Assembly (NCBI GenBank): GCA_014529385.2
Contig: CM043960.1
Coordinates: 125,527,043 to 125,591,042, forward strand
DNA length: 64,000 bases
Reading direction: 5' to 3'
From: Adiantum capillus-veneris
Taxonomy: Eukaryota; Streptophyta; Polypodiopsida; Polypodiales; Pteridaceae
The position numbers were made by a program, and so were the translations under genes. Under the pieces are notes generated by a model that did no database searches, was not told the origin of the DNA, and worked only from the letters and a program-made list of their open reading frames with translations. Below, piece by piece: positions 29,991-42,870 of this stretch; positions within the stretch are counted from its first letter, which is position 1, and every line of letters begins with the position of its first letter.

Positions 29991-32900
29991 ACACCCAAAT
30001 TTGATCATTTCCTTGATAGTAGCCTTGGGCTTCCAATAGTTGTTTAGGTATCCACCACCACGTTTCCTTACATTTTTTGGAGCGAGTGGGACTTTTTTTA
30101 GCATCAACCATGTTCGCTAAAGAAGCTTTAGGGACCCACTTGTATGTTTTCTTCGTTATATTAGGATGAGTCTTGTCAGAAGCTATATGCATTGCTTGTA
30201 GCATATTTAAGGGTACGGGCATTTCATCCCCCTCAGGTGTTACCCAGGTCATCCTCGTATTTCCCCAAGTGTCTATGGTTGCTGCTAAGTGGACCCAATC
30301 CGCATTGTCCAACTTAGTCATCCCAGGTAGTACATCCATATAAGGAGAATCTTCCCCAACATCATTGTCCGCTTTACACGTATAACAATACTACAATGGG
30401 GCCGAGTGAACTGTGGTATCAGATCTATGATCAATTATGAACCTATTTCCTAGAGGATGTGCTCGACCAGTAACAAGATCCACTCGAATGACAGAATCTT
30501 GGAACTGCAAGTAGACATGGTTTTTAGACCAGTCATGCACCATTTTTGCTTCCCTCATGAAAGGACGTCCTAAGATCATCTCCGATGCCATAGTGTGCTT
30601 GGAGAAATCCATAACAATGAAGGTAACTCTTATTTTATGTCCAAAGACCTTGATCTTGAGATCTTCTAGCATCCCAATAGGTTTAACGATAGACCCATTG
30701 GCCATCTTCACTACTATGGTTGTGGTCACAAGGTGAGGTCTTCCCATAGTTTCCCAGCAATTCTTAGTCACAATGCTAACCCCAGCGCCACCATCAAGGA
30801 TTCCCTTCACAGTTAATCCCTTAGTAGTGATTGGTATGGTCGCATTGGATTCATCACCCTCAAAGTATTGTCCCAACTTGTTAACAGGTATTTCTATAAC
30901 AAGGTTCTCATCTAGGTTGGGTTGTGGATCTAAGTGTTCCTCCTCTATTGGCATTTCCCCAGCTCCATCCATCTGTGCAAATTGTGGTAGCCCAAACTTT
31001 AGTTCTCCATTGAGGAAGGCTCGAAGAGCTGAGACTAGCTCAGGGTCTTTATATAGTTTGGACATGATGGTGGTTCTAACTTCTGAAGACAAGAAATCCA
31101 TCAATTCGGCAATGTTTAACGGCACCTTTTGGACTTCAGTCCCTTGACGTGGGGAAGATGGGATCTCCATTTCTTCGATAGGATCAAGTAGTCCCTCTGT
31201 AAACATTCTTTCCATCAAGAAGTGAGTACGCCCACTTTCCCATGACTTTAAGTCACTTTCTTCTTGGATGACACTAGGTATGGCTAAGGGTCTATGGTCT
31301 TGGTGAGGTTGTTGTTGCGTAGGGAACACAGTGTCTATAATATGGATCTTCCTAGGTGCTGGTTCTAGATCCCTTTGGGTATCTTCTACCAAACTCCTTA
31401 ATTGCTTGACTTGCTCAATCTCCTCTGTAGGGTTTGGATAAGTTCTTATCTTCTTCTTGGATCCCTGCCATTGTGGGTCATGAAGATCTTCCTTGTTGGT
31501 CTCTATCTTAGTGGTCGTTTTGGTCTCCATGGATTCACCTGAATCAGAATCTTCTTCAGCGTCATCCATATATACGGGGTCGTCACCAGTCCCTATGTTG
31601 GTCTTTGAACTAGGGTCTGACTTCGCTGCTTTTTGCGATCTCTTTCTTTGTGTTTTCTTCTGTTTCTGAGATTGGGCAATTGATGCCGTGTCTCTTTCCT
31701 CAAGAATATAATTTTGTTTTTGGAGCATCGATCGTGTGAGTACGTTTACTGGTACCACAGGTGTACTTTGTGATGGCTCCTTAGTAACTTCAATCAAGTT
31801 TAATGGCCTGGTCTTCGGTGCATTTGGATTATTTGGACATTGGGCAATCAAATGATCTATGCCACATCGATTACACATGAGTATCGGCATTGTAGACGTG
31901 CTCGCTTGATTGGTTCGCATAAGTTTGGCGTTCTTTTGTAGCCTAATAGGACACTCGGCTACACGATGTGGACCTCCACACTCATAGCATTGAAGAGGTG
32001 GTCTCTTAGCAGTGTAATTGATATTTTGGCCTCTTGCCTCAAGAGCAGCTACTTGATATACAGGTTTGACTTGTCCTCAATAGTCCTGCATGTAGTATTG
32101 TGGACTTTCTTCAAGCACATCCATCCCATAGGCAATATTAGGATCTACATCTTCCTCACAGCCTTCAAAACAAGAAATAGATGACTCACAACCCACTTGA
32201 TTCACAGAAGTGATTCTCGGATGTGGTGGTTGCGGTCCTAGCACTGGAGGTAGTAAGGGTGTTGTTTGGACAACATTTTGGGCCCTAGGGACCATGTGTT
32301 GTGCTGTTTGTTCAAGAGGTGGGGCCGGCATCAATGCAGGCACTCAAGGTGTGTCTGTCCATGATAAGGTTGGTCTATTGGCCATTGTGCACGTAAATAC
32401 TATGCAATCCTTAGCTCGATGATCATACCTCCCACAGGCATTGCATTTCGCATTAAATTTTACTCTAAAAGTAGGGCATTCACTGGTACTATGCGGTCCA
32501 TAGCATACTGAGCACCATTGTTGCTCCCTTCTTGGATACATATGATTGTTCTACGGAGCACGATTGTCTCTAAGACTCTCTTGAATAGCCTTGGTGAGAT
32601 CTGCTAAAGTCATCTCAGATATCTTTGGCTCCTTAGCAATAGGCTTTAGGGTCATTCGTTGATGCCCCGATGCTTGTGAGCTAATAGATTTAGACTCAAC
32701 AGACACTCTTTCTCCTTGAATCATTAAATTATCCTCCAATTGGATTGCATTGGTGGTGACTACTTCCCAAGTGGTGATACCTCTAATGACTAAGCCATTG
32801 TAGATATCCTCATGTCGTAATCCCCTAATGAATCTATCAAGCAATTGGTTATTGTTGAAGCGCTCATTTGGATTACATCGAGAATTCAAATGCTTCAAGC

Positions 32901-33858
32901 GACTAATAAAGTCTCTCACCGACTCTCCTTCCTCTCGTTGGGCTTTCTGGAGCTAAGAGGCTACACCCCAAAGTACTCCCTCTCGTATGTATTCTTTTAA
33001 GAACAGTCTCCTAAGAGTAGGGTAAATCGTTTTTTCTTCCACCCTTAGGGTTCTATACCAATCCCCTGCCTTTCCACTTAAGGTTAGGCTTAAAGCATTA
33101 CTCTTATGCAGGTCATTGTGTTCTCCTAGAGACTCGCATATTTGTTCAAACACTTCGATATGCTTTCTCACATCCTCGTCCCCACTAAATTTTTGTGTGA
33201 ACTTGGCTATTTGTACTGCCTTACTTCTAGGCTCTCTATCAGACGTGTTAAGCATATTCTCAGCAATAGATCGACCAATAGCTTGAGAAAAAGTTACCAA
33301 GTCACCTAAGTGAGCAGGCACCGTGGGTGAAGGTGCTCCAGAGACTACATGTGGAGTAGGTATTGGCATTGGGCTTGGCGCATAGGAAGCCCTTGGGTTC
33401 CACGTTGGGTACGATGTTGTGCCATGTGGTGGTCCATAGTTCATATGTGTGGCCCTAGGCATAGCAGACGTCGGATGTGACATGCTAATGCTAGCCGGTA
33501 TAGTCCCATGGAAATAATAACTTGGGTGTTGTGGTTGTGGAGCATAGGTAGTTGAAACAATCGGAGGGGTAGGGACTACATGAGTATGAGGACCCATTGG
33601 TGTATACGATTGGTACACACTTGTAGGTACTGTTGCAGGCATTGAAATACCATGTAGCGGTGCTTTACTAACAAATGAGATCCATGGCGTGTTTCTCGGC
33701 ATGCCCATCATTGGGGTAGGCATGGTAGTCGTGGTGTCATTAAGGGAATAAGCTAGACTTGGAAAGGTGAAGCTATCACTTGTGGGCTCAGATTTCACTG
33801 AGACCCCTGGCGAAACAATGTATGGAGGATCCATCGGACTTACCAAGGGAGTCTCCAT
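29932..33858 (-). pseudogene. Gag-protease of element C, one frame with five stops
   Basis: The 1309-codon frame from ATG 33858 is interrupted only by TAG or TGA at 32953, 32551, 32344, 32077 and 30391 (lower coordinate), with no shift. A Pro-rich N terminus leads to the retrotrans_gag domain (IAKFTQKFSGDEDVRKHIEVF, AGDWYRTL, LLDRFIRGLR). Four zinc knuckles follow: CSVCYGPHSTSEC, CNACGRYDHRAKDC, CYECGGPHRVAEC, CNRCGIDHLIAQC; three have CX2CX3HX4C spacing. After an acidic stretch, the protease shows ILDGGAGVSIV and MILGRPFM. Beyond it come repeated W(V/I)PK motifs. No RT. Confidence 0.9.
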
Positions 33859-33877
33859 TTGCGATAAGGTCAGTTAT

Positions 33878-34825
33878 TTAGCTTTTCCTGTATCTAAGAA
33901 TCTCATGAGACCCGTTGAAGGCATGTTGATCCCCTTGTTCTGTCTCTAACTTAATGACCCTATGAATGACCTCACAAACTCTTTGTTGTTGATCCTCCAC
34001 ACTAGTAGCACCCATTGTGGATTGTAGGACATCTAACCAACCCACGTGATAGGTGTGACCTGTGTATAGGTCGGTCAGAGTTTTTGTTTGTAGTTCATAC
34101 TCCCAGTTCTCATTTAGGAACACTCCATCTAGGATTGAGGTGCTAGGGGTGTCCTTTGAGCTAGATGCAATGTTGCTTTCTAAAGGTTGGCCCTTAGCGG
34201 TTGCTAAGTCAGGAGCACTCGATTGCTCTCTTAGCAAGGATATTGACATAGGGGCTTTTGCTTTTAACTCTCTTCTTTGCTCCACCTTGCATAAGCTCTC
34301 GACTTCCTTTTCCCTTGCTGCAAGGATATATCGCTCAACCTCTTGCACTTCGGCAAGGCTTCTACCATCGGGTAATATGACCTCGGAGGGAAATAACTCT
34401 GAAGCGTCAGGAGGTGCAGTGAATGAAGTATTCACCTGCACATTCTCTAACGGTATAGGGTCTACGTTGGTCACAAATGGAGAATTTACTTCCCCGCCTC
34501 CCTCATTTACATCATTAGCTCCATGTTCGGAGCGAGTGGCTCTACTAAAGGTTTCCTTCAAGCGGCTAAGCACGCTCGACCCGGACCGCGGGCCCATGGC
34601 ATGCATGTCTTGGCTTGGGCTATCGGGATTAGGCATTGGAAAACCCTCCATGACGTCGTAGTCAGAGAAAGAGTCACTAGCCGCTATGTTCGGGTCTTGG
34701 TTTGTACTACCTTGGATCCCCGCCGAGAGCCCGGAACCTAAAGTAGGTGGATATTGAGAACTCGCGTAAGTCGAAATTCTCTCTAGTTGCTCCGTCTCTA
34801 GCACACGACGAGAGCGCAGATGCAT
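33878..34825 (-). CDS. upstream ORF of element C, unknown function
   Basis: 315 codons without a stop, starting MHLRSRRVLETEQLERISTY and ending 19 bases before the Gag ATG at 33858, in a different frame. The sequence is Ser/Glu/Pro-rich with a predicted helical middle (RSLAEVQEVERYILAAREKE and a following basic segment). The C-terminal third has WEYELQTKTLTDLYTGHTYHVGWLD and a helix around QQRVCEVIHRVIKLETEQ. I recognise no family. It may be an N-terminal extension of Gag separated by an old shift, or a separate protein. It is the only long frame in element C without a stop. Confidence 0.65.
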   Translation of the reverse strand: MHLRSRRVLETEQLERISTYASSQYPPTLGSGLSAGIQGSTNQDPNIAASDSFSDYDVMEGFPMPNPDSPSQDMHAMGPRSGSSVLSRLKETFSRATRSEHGANDVNEGGGEVNSPFVTNVDPIPLENVQVNTSFTAPPDASELFPSEVILPDGRSLAEVQEVERYILAAREKEVESLCKVEQRRELKAKAPMSISLLREQSSAPDLATAKGQPLESNIASSSKDTPSTSILDGVFLNENWEYELQTKTLTDLYTGHTYHVGWLDVLQSTMGATSVEDQQQRVCEVIHRVIKLETEQGDQHAFNGSHEILRYRKS

Positions 34826-35582
34826 GTGCCTTTGACACCTACAAGCGTCGGCGAATAACCTTGAAGGTTAACCGCTTACCTTTTTTAGGAGTCCGTTTTC
34901 ATTCGTGTTTTTTATGTTTTTAATGTTTTTTTAATGTTTGATTTTTTTATTAAAGTGTGTGATAGCTCAAAACAAGTGTATCACTTAGAGGGTCACTGTG
35001 TGCTTTACAGCACAATTTTCGGGCATCTGAAGTTCCGTTGGTCCTCAAAAAATCGATTTTTAGCTACGTGTGAAGCTAAATATCGTTTTTTTAAAAAGAG
35101 ACTGAGGCCTAGGCCTGAGCGTGATCTTGGGCTTGGGTCTGGGCGATATTCCCGATCCCAATCCTACCTTTTTTTTATTCTTTTTTTTTTTAATAAAAGG
35201 ATAAGGTCGTCGCAGCCTGCGCGAGAGCACACACACACTCTATCTACCTACTTCCAACTAATACACCTACTGTTACACACTAACACACTCTATTAGCTCT
35301 CATAGATCTACTTCCTACTTACTGTACATAGAAAACTAACAACTTTAATACACAGAAAATAAACACAGTACCTTTGAAAACTCCATTAACAAAGAAAACT
35401 AACAACCTTAATACACAGAGAATAAACACAGTACCTTTTTAAACTCCATTAACAAAAAAAACACACAGTATAACACCAAATCCCTCTTCTCAACACACAC
35501 ACCCTCCTTCCTTACCTTTCCTACAATAGAAATTCCACCACAAAAGAAGCACAGAGTGCCATTCAAGCTTAGTGTATGGCAA
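34826..35582. other. 5' leader of element C
   Basis: Untranslated sequence between the primer site and the first ORF, with T-rich runs (about 34.92-35.20 kb) and a 60-bp near-duplication: TAACAACTTTAATACACAGA near 35337 recurs as TAACAACCTTAATACACAGA near 35400. RNA packaging signals would be expected here, but none can be recognised by eye. Confidence 0.6.
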
Positions 35583-35600
35583 TCCCCGGCAACGGCGCCA
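35583..35600 (-). other. primer binding site, tRNA-Asp, element C
   Basis: TGGCGCCGTTGCCGGGGA on the minus strand is complementary to the 3' end of tRNA-Asp (GUC) with CCA, as recalled. It lies four bases inside the 5' LTR. This primer is typical of Athila/Tat-type plant Ty3 elements. Confidence 0.92.
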
Positions 35601-35604
35601 AAAA

Positions 35605-36251
<647 letters not shown>

Positions 36252-36256
36252 GTAAA
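36252..36256. repeat. target site duplication of element C, right copy (GTAAA)
   Basis: Identical to 27257-27261 and adjacent to the right LTR. Confidence 0.95.
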
Positions 36257-37405
36257 CAATTCACGATGTGAGGTAATGTGCTTTATAGCACCACTGTCGA
36301 AATACCACACATGTGAATCTGCAGCAACTGACAAGCATGCATCATGGACAGCAGGATTGTAAGTGCACTCTGCACTAAAAGCCCATTCTCCATCAACATC
36401 AGCATCACAATCTCCTTTCACAGAAGACTCAACAATGGATGCATTTGTAGTGGAACCAGCATTTGCAGTGGAACCACCCTCTTTCTTCTTAGCCTCTTTG
36501 GCCTTCAACTTAGGACACGACTTGATCAAGTGATCATTAGCTTTACAATAATGGCAATGCATCTTCCTTTTGCCCTTATCACCAGAATTGCCAGACGAAG
36601 TGCTGCCAGCAGAAGCATTAGGAACATAAATTTTGTCACTCGCAGTAGAACCATAAGAAGTGGCTGCATTACTGTTACCGCCCTTTCTTTGAGAAGCAAT
36701 AAAAGCCTGTTCAACTGCACACTGCCTAGTCCTGTTTTTTCTAGAAAGTGACTCTTGCAACAGCAATGTGCATAATGCATCAAACTTGACAACTTCAGGA
36801 TTTCCTTGGGTCATCAGTCTCCAAGTACTAGCAAATGTCTGGTAGGAATCTGGTAAGGCGTCAAGAACAGTCTGCACAAGGGAACTGTCTGAAATGACTT
36901 CACCTGCAGAAATAAGTTGCTCATTGATATCCTTGACACTAGCAAGGAAAGTGTCCATATCATCTTCCTCATGCATAATCTTCGACTCCAGCTCTTTACG
37001 CAGCAAAGCAAGTTTAGCCTCATTGTGACTTGCATAAAGACCAGCCAAAATATCCCAAGCCTGTTTTGCAGATTTTGCTGAACGGATGTGAGGAACAATG
37101 GTGCGCTTCACAGAAAATGCAATCAATGCATGAGCCTACTCATCCTTAACATACCAACGAGCTTGTTCTGTCGTAGGCAAAACAACTCTAACAACAGCAA
37201 TCCTTGCAGCAAGACCTGCAACATCCTCAACATCGCCTACATCCTCAGAACCAGGACGTACCTCAATGCCCTACACAATATTCTAGACGCCCTTTGACAC
37301 AAGAACGTGTTGCATCATATAAGCCCACATAGGGTAATTGTCCCCATCCAATCTATCCTCAGCAGCAAACATCTTGAACACATTTGTGTTGTTGTTGTCA
37401 GCCAT
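36257..37405 (-). pseudogene. copia Gag and start of protease, element B
   Basis: The ATG at 37405 (MADNNNTNVFKMFAAEDRLD) opens a UBN2-type Gag. Three TAG codons in the same frame precede a long open part from 37126 (VKRTIVPHIRSAKSAKQAWD, LRKELESKIMHEEDDMD). The zinc knuckle CHYCKANDHLIKSC is near 36.56 kb, and the protease active site WYFDSGAIKHITSH near 36.3 kb. Codons beyond 36251 belong to the LTR of C, so the apparent C-terminal 50 residues are foreign. Gag forms the particle; the protease cuts the polyprotein. Confidence 0.9.
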
Positions 37406-38325
37406 GGTAGATGTTGCATCAGATGTGAAAACTGCCCGAAAATAGGAGAAACGGAGCAGGAACAACACATGCTATATAGCACAAACCGTAGAAGACTGTA
37501 AGACACCTATTATGCAAAAAACGGCACTGACAGAAATTTTGCACAAAATGACAAAATAGCTCGTGCAGTATTGCTTGTAGTGGAAACGGAGGCCGAAATG
37601 AGCTCAAATCGAAAATCCGAGCAGACCGAGCTCTATGAGCTCACCCGAAGTATTTATCGACTTGCGAACACTCGCCAAAGCTCACTGTAATCGAAGAAAG
37701 TGAGCAGGCGTGTGCTGGAGCAGCTGGCGACTAAGCCCAGGAGAATGCAACCTACTATGATACTAATTGTTGGAATTAGGGTTGGAGAGAGACACACACA
37801 GCTTGCAGAAGACGAAGGAAGCTCAAGGCACACAATAGAGACTGTATTACTTAGTGTGCAAATGAAAAGATAGATAGGCCTAGAGTGATGGGTGTATATA
37901 CAATGCACAGGGGAAAAAACCTCCTAAAGAGGGAAAAAATGCCTCGGCGGTCCTAGTGTGTTCAGACACATCACTACCACATGTATATGGTAACACCAAT
38001 TACTAAATATTATCAGTCATTGGTGCTGTTAACCGACTGCTACTGTGCAATTATCGATTTGTGCACCCCACCTTGGGGGTTGTCCTATGACCACCGCTTA
38101 CTACGTCCAACTGATATGCGCTGAGAGCCACTAGCCACCACCTTGTTCCAATCGATCTCAAGCGTCTCTATCTGAGCTTCCTTCTCCTTCTTGACCTTCT
38201 TCTCACCTCCTCCCCTAGCAACACCGTGTGGGCTTTGCTTACACCACCAACAGAGAGCGTGTTGAGAGGTATGCCCGCCAACAACAGTTGCTATCGCAAC
38301 CTTAGGTTGCCAAGAACACCACCAA
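37406..38325. other. 5' leader of element B
   Basis: Untranslated sequence between the primer site and Gag, with no frame above 85 codons on the element strand. It is long for a copia element of this size. Confidence 0.6.
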
Positions 38326-38339
38326 GTGCTCTGATACCA
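38326..38339 (-). other. primer binding site, initiator-Met tRNA, element B
   Basis: TGGTATCAGAGCAC on the minus strand, two bases inside the LTR. It is the usual plant copia primer site. Confidence 0.93.
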
Positions 38340-38341
38340 GT

Positions 38342-38550
38342 TGTTAGAGCTCGTGCAGCCGAAAGTCTACTGCTTCTCAGACGGACATGGCGAGCAGGCA
38401 AGCAGACAAGACAGAGAGAGGGAGAGAGGGAGCTAAGGCACGACTGGAGCAAATGAAAGAGAGGTAGTTCATTAGTTTTAAGAGCCTTATAAAAGGCTTG
38501 TAAAATGTGTTCACACATACCGTTCGCCCAAGCTGGGCTAAACCCCAACA
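38342..38550 (-). repeat. 5' LTR of element B
   Basis: 209 bp, TGTTAGAGC...CCCCAACA, TATA element at 38486-38495. Partner of 24897-25105. Confidence 0.96.
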
Positions 38551-38555
38551 GTTCA
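38551..38555. repeat. target site duplication of element B, right copy (GTTCA)
   Basis: Identical to 24892-24896. The RT/RNase H linker of element A resumes here in frame. Confidence 0.95.
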
Positions 38556-39500
38556 CAGTGTCAAAGGCTAACTCTACATCTTTTGTCCACTAGAAACAAT
38601 GAACCTATTGAATCAACTTCTGAAGAGGATATATATTCTGCAAAAGCATCCAAAAACCCGGCCAAAGACTTGAGCTTATATGCAAAGGAGCCCAAAAATG
38701 TTGCATTAGTTGGGGGTTCCATCAAAACCAAAGATTTCCCCTTTTTTGGATCCACTTCAATTCCATTCTGTGAGACCACATGACCCCAAAAGATGAGCAT
38801 CGGGTTGAGCTACTTTGCACTTCTTGGGATTCAATTGTCCATCTTCTTTGTCCATTCTTTGAAACAATAGCCTTAACTTGGACAAGTACTCCACTCTAGA
38901 ACTCTAAAAACCAATATCATCCATGAAAACTCTGATGAACTTACCCAAGTATGGCCCGAACACCTTGTTCATCTAGTCTTGAAAGGTCACATAAGAATTC
39001 ACCAACCCTAAAGGCATCCTGCAATAGGCAAAGCACCCCCATGGTGAAATGAAAGTAGTTTTCAACTGATCCTCCAAAGCAATACCAATCTCAAAATAAC
39101 CTCAAAAGCCATCCATAATAGAATATTGCTCGTGTGTTGCTACCTAATTCAAAATCTCATCTTGAAATGGCAAGGGGTAGTGGTTCCACTTTGTAGTAGC
39201 ATTTAATGCCTTATAGTCTACACATACTCTCCACTTTCCATTCTTTTTTGGTGTGATAACAAAACAGGCAAAACCCATTTAGACTATTTTCCTAGATAGA
39301 TAATACCTAACTCAAGTAGCTTGTTGATCTCTTGCCATAGAGCTTCCTTCTGAATGTCTCCCAACCTTTGCAACTTTTGTGCTTTGGCCTTACACCCATC
39401 CTTGAATCGGATGCCCCACCCCTTTATCTCCTTGCAAATATTTATACTCTGTGGCAAAAAAAAATGGGATAGGATGCACACAACTCCACATAGCCTTCCT
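38556..39500 (-). pseudogene. reverse transcriptase, element A
   Basis: The frame near 39481 gives KAQKLQRLGDIQKEALWQEI, matching A0. Further pieces in other frames cover the palm. 38800-38561 shows MLIFWGHVVSQNGIEVDPKK and LVLMEPPTNATFLGSF, the thumb and connection. RT sequence is decayed by several shifts and ends in the linker at the insertion point of B. Confidence 0.85.
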
Positions 39501-40589
39501 TTTCCTTTGTAGTTAGATCCTCACCCAACATGCCTTCAACCTCTTCAACCTCTAAACCACAAACTGAAACTTGCATACCTTCATTTGGCTTGGAGGAATC
39601 CACTATAGCTTTGAAGAAATCCGTGTCCAACTTCAGTAGCTCTTCATCACTTTCCTCCTCTTCAATACTGGTAGAGCCTCATCATAAGTTCATTTTGTCT
39701 CATACTCATTCTAGCAATTGAGCCTTCCCTATCACCTTCTGCCTTCAGGTGAAAGTTACTCTCCCTGGTCTTCAAGTCCAGCATTATGTGTCCGTCATTC
39801 TCTTGATCTGGTAGGGTAAGAACCCCCTTTTCCCAATCCTATTTAGCCCCAATTGCCAACAACCATGGCCTCCCCAAGATGACTAGGTAATAATTTTCAT
39901 CTGCTTTCATCACAAAGAAGTCAATGAGGCATTCAAATCTCATAGCTTTTACCTTCACATCTTGGGCCACTCCAAAAGACGGGGCTTTGGCATGATTGTC
40001 CATCCTCATCCGTACATTGGATCTGACTACAACTTTGATACCTATGTCCTTCATAGCAGACTCGATTAGAACACAAACCTAGGCACCACCATCAATAAAG
40101 GCTTGCACTTGCTTCTTTCTTTCAATCAAAACATCCACCACTAGAAGCACATCAAATGGGCTCACTACCCTTAGGGTTAGATTCTATACATCATGCACGT
40201 CAGCTCTAGCACGTGGAAGTCTTGTGCTAACATTGGTAGACCACTACCTCCTTAGCTTGGGGTTCAATGCAAGCAATTGCCCAAAAGTAATATTAGCCTT
40301 TTGATGTTGAACATTACTCACCACATCATACTCCGGATGACCACGCCCCAGCTGGAATTAGTCTGCTTGATCTTGTGACATCATCTTCTCTTGCTTGTCT
40401 TTGGCTACTCTTTGCCTTTATTCACCCTCTCTTTGCCCTTCCTAGCCTTGGTTTCCAGTTTTGTCTTGATATCCCTTTCACCTCTTTCCCTTTTGTTTGC
40501 CATAACATCAACCTCATGCTTATCAACTCCAATAATATCAACTCTAGGCACTTCATCATTACCTGGTAGAGTTGGTGATGATTAGTTTT
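39501..40589 (-). pseudogene. protease and linker, element A
   Basis: Minus-strand 40054-39839 shows MKDIGIKVVVRSNVRMRMDN and ends with VILGRPWLLAIGAK, the C-terminal retropepsin block. The active-site part precedes it near 40.1 kb in a broken frame (AFIDGGA-like). 39630-39442 holds the acidic PR-RT linker. Matches the layout of A0. Confidence 0.78.
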
Positions 40590-41528
40590 TTATTGTATGC
40601 TTCCCCTTTTGACCATTGAGTTGTGGTTATCCTCTACCTTGACCAAATAGTGGGTACATGCACCTCTTTCCCTTGATGGATGAGGGCATTCTGGAGCATA
40701 GTGGCCCTCTTCTCCACAGTTATAACACCTACCAGGCAATGGCCTGGTCTGGTCTCTTCCAACTCTTGACTGACCTCTCTCCATTACACTTAAACAAAGC
40801 TCTTGCATTTTCTCAGTTATATCTTGAACAGTACGTACCCATTGTTGACGAATTGTTGCCACACATCGATTTGCTTGATTCTCCATAGAAACTTCCTCTT
40901 TCGGACTTTAAAGCAGGTTGGGAACCTTAACTTTGTACCCCAAAGGCCCATGTTTAATCTTCATCTTGATTTTCCTGCTCTTCGCTCATGCAATTGTGAT
41001 CGCACCATTATAATTTTTTGGACTCTCAAAATCCACCTTTTTCCAAACCTTTGGATATGTAAACATTCCATGCACTTTTCCAGTTTCAAGTACTCACCGT
41101 TGGCCAATTGCATGGCAACTGTGAACTCTATCCAGCATCTTTCAAAATGGTTGAGGAAAACACCAAAATCCTTGTTCACGTCCTGCCATCTTCAACCTAG
41201 AAATTGACTAGAGACACCTCTTTACGCAACTCCCATAGAAAGCGAGTCCATAGGGCTGGCCACATGAATCTCAGCTCCCCTTCCAAAGCATAAAACCATG
41301 TCTTTGCTTTTTTCCACATGAATAGTGGAATCATTTGCATCTTTCTATCTTCGTTTGGCATATGCAATGATAGCATATATATATTGAAATTGGCCATCCA
41401 CTCCTCTAGATCCCTCTTCTTTGATGAAAATTAGATGGTAGCTTCGTGTTTCCATCTCTTCCTTGTGAAAAAAACCACTCCTTTGATCAAACCAATGAAC
41501 AATCAGATGCTCCTCAATGGGGGCACTA
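40590..41528 (-). pseudogene. Gag, element A
   Basis: Capsid pieces at 41.56-40.96 kb (APIEEHLIVHWFDQRSGFF, LWTRFLWELRKEV, and FLNHFERCWIEF). The nucleocapsid 40886-40590 has an intact zinc knuckle C-YN-C-GEEG-H-YAPE-C, the His kept where A0 has Asn. Coding similarity runs almost to the LTR, so the leader and primer site have been deleted. Confidence 0.83.
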
Positions 41529-42186
<658 letters not shown>

Positions 42187-42194
42187 AGCTACAC

Positions 42195-42870
42195 CGGCTT
42201 TAATTCTTCATCCACTGAGGAGAAACTGAGAAGTGCTAGTTCAGAAGGATCAGTATTGGTCAAGAAGGTTAATGAGCCATTAGACGCCCGCTTGAAAGCC
42301 TATGAAACACGGCTCAAAAATCACCAAACCCAAGAATAGAGATGGATGAAATATCCATATGGGGAAGTAAAAAGGGACCGGCTTGAAATGTGGCAAGAAA
42401 TTATTCCATCAGCCCAAGCCTTACTAGACCCACCAGTTAGAAAACCTAAGGGTGTGATCCTTCTCCCACCTACACCAGTAATCACTCCAAGCCAGGAATG
42501 AAAAGGGCCAGATTTCAATCACGAGTACAGACCAAAGCTCAAGGACCCAACATTAGAACCAAGGATAGTGTTGAATACCACGAAAGAGCACGAGGCCAAG
42601 TCAACTGTTATTGCAGTCCCATCACAGAGACTATCTTCCAACAACAAGGTCATTGATTCAAAAGGGCTGATAGACATTTTGTCGAAATCGGTCACTTGTA
42701 TGATAACGTTGGCCGAGTTGCTCAGAATAAGACCAAACATGTGGACTATTGTGGGAAAATGCCTAGAGAAATTTGGTGTTAAAAAACCAATGAATCAAAT
42801 TGAGGAAGGGATTAAGGAGCTGGAAATGCCTCAGCTCAACACTACGCTAGTGCCATTAAACAAGGTCAGC
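42195..42870 (+). pseudogene. gypsy-type Gag/PR linker in element D
   Basis: The frame reads through two in-frame stops (near 42340 and 42499): STEEKLRSASSEGSVLVKK, PPVRKPKGVILLPPTPVITP, then MITLAELLRIRPNMWTIVGK. The last resembles ITFGQLLALNPKLRRQW of element A0, which precedes its protease. TLVPLNKVSEY, at the end, resembles the protease start IPVNKLGQY in element C. I infer a gypsy origin from these two matches; I do not recognise the rest. Confidence 0.6.

Noticed and set aside
30773-31147. 124-codon plus-strand frame
   Set aside because: Antisense shadow of the Gag-PR frame of element C, whose protease motifs are unambiguous.
34062-34661. 199-codon plus-strand frame
   Set aside because: Antisense to the upstream ORF of element C, which has the better protein character.
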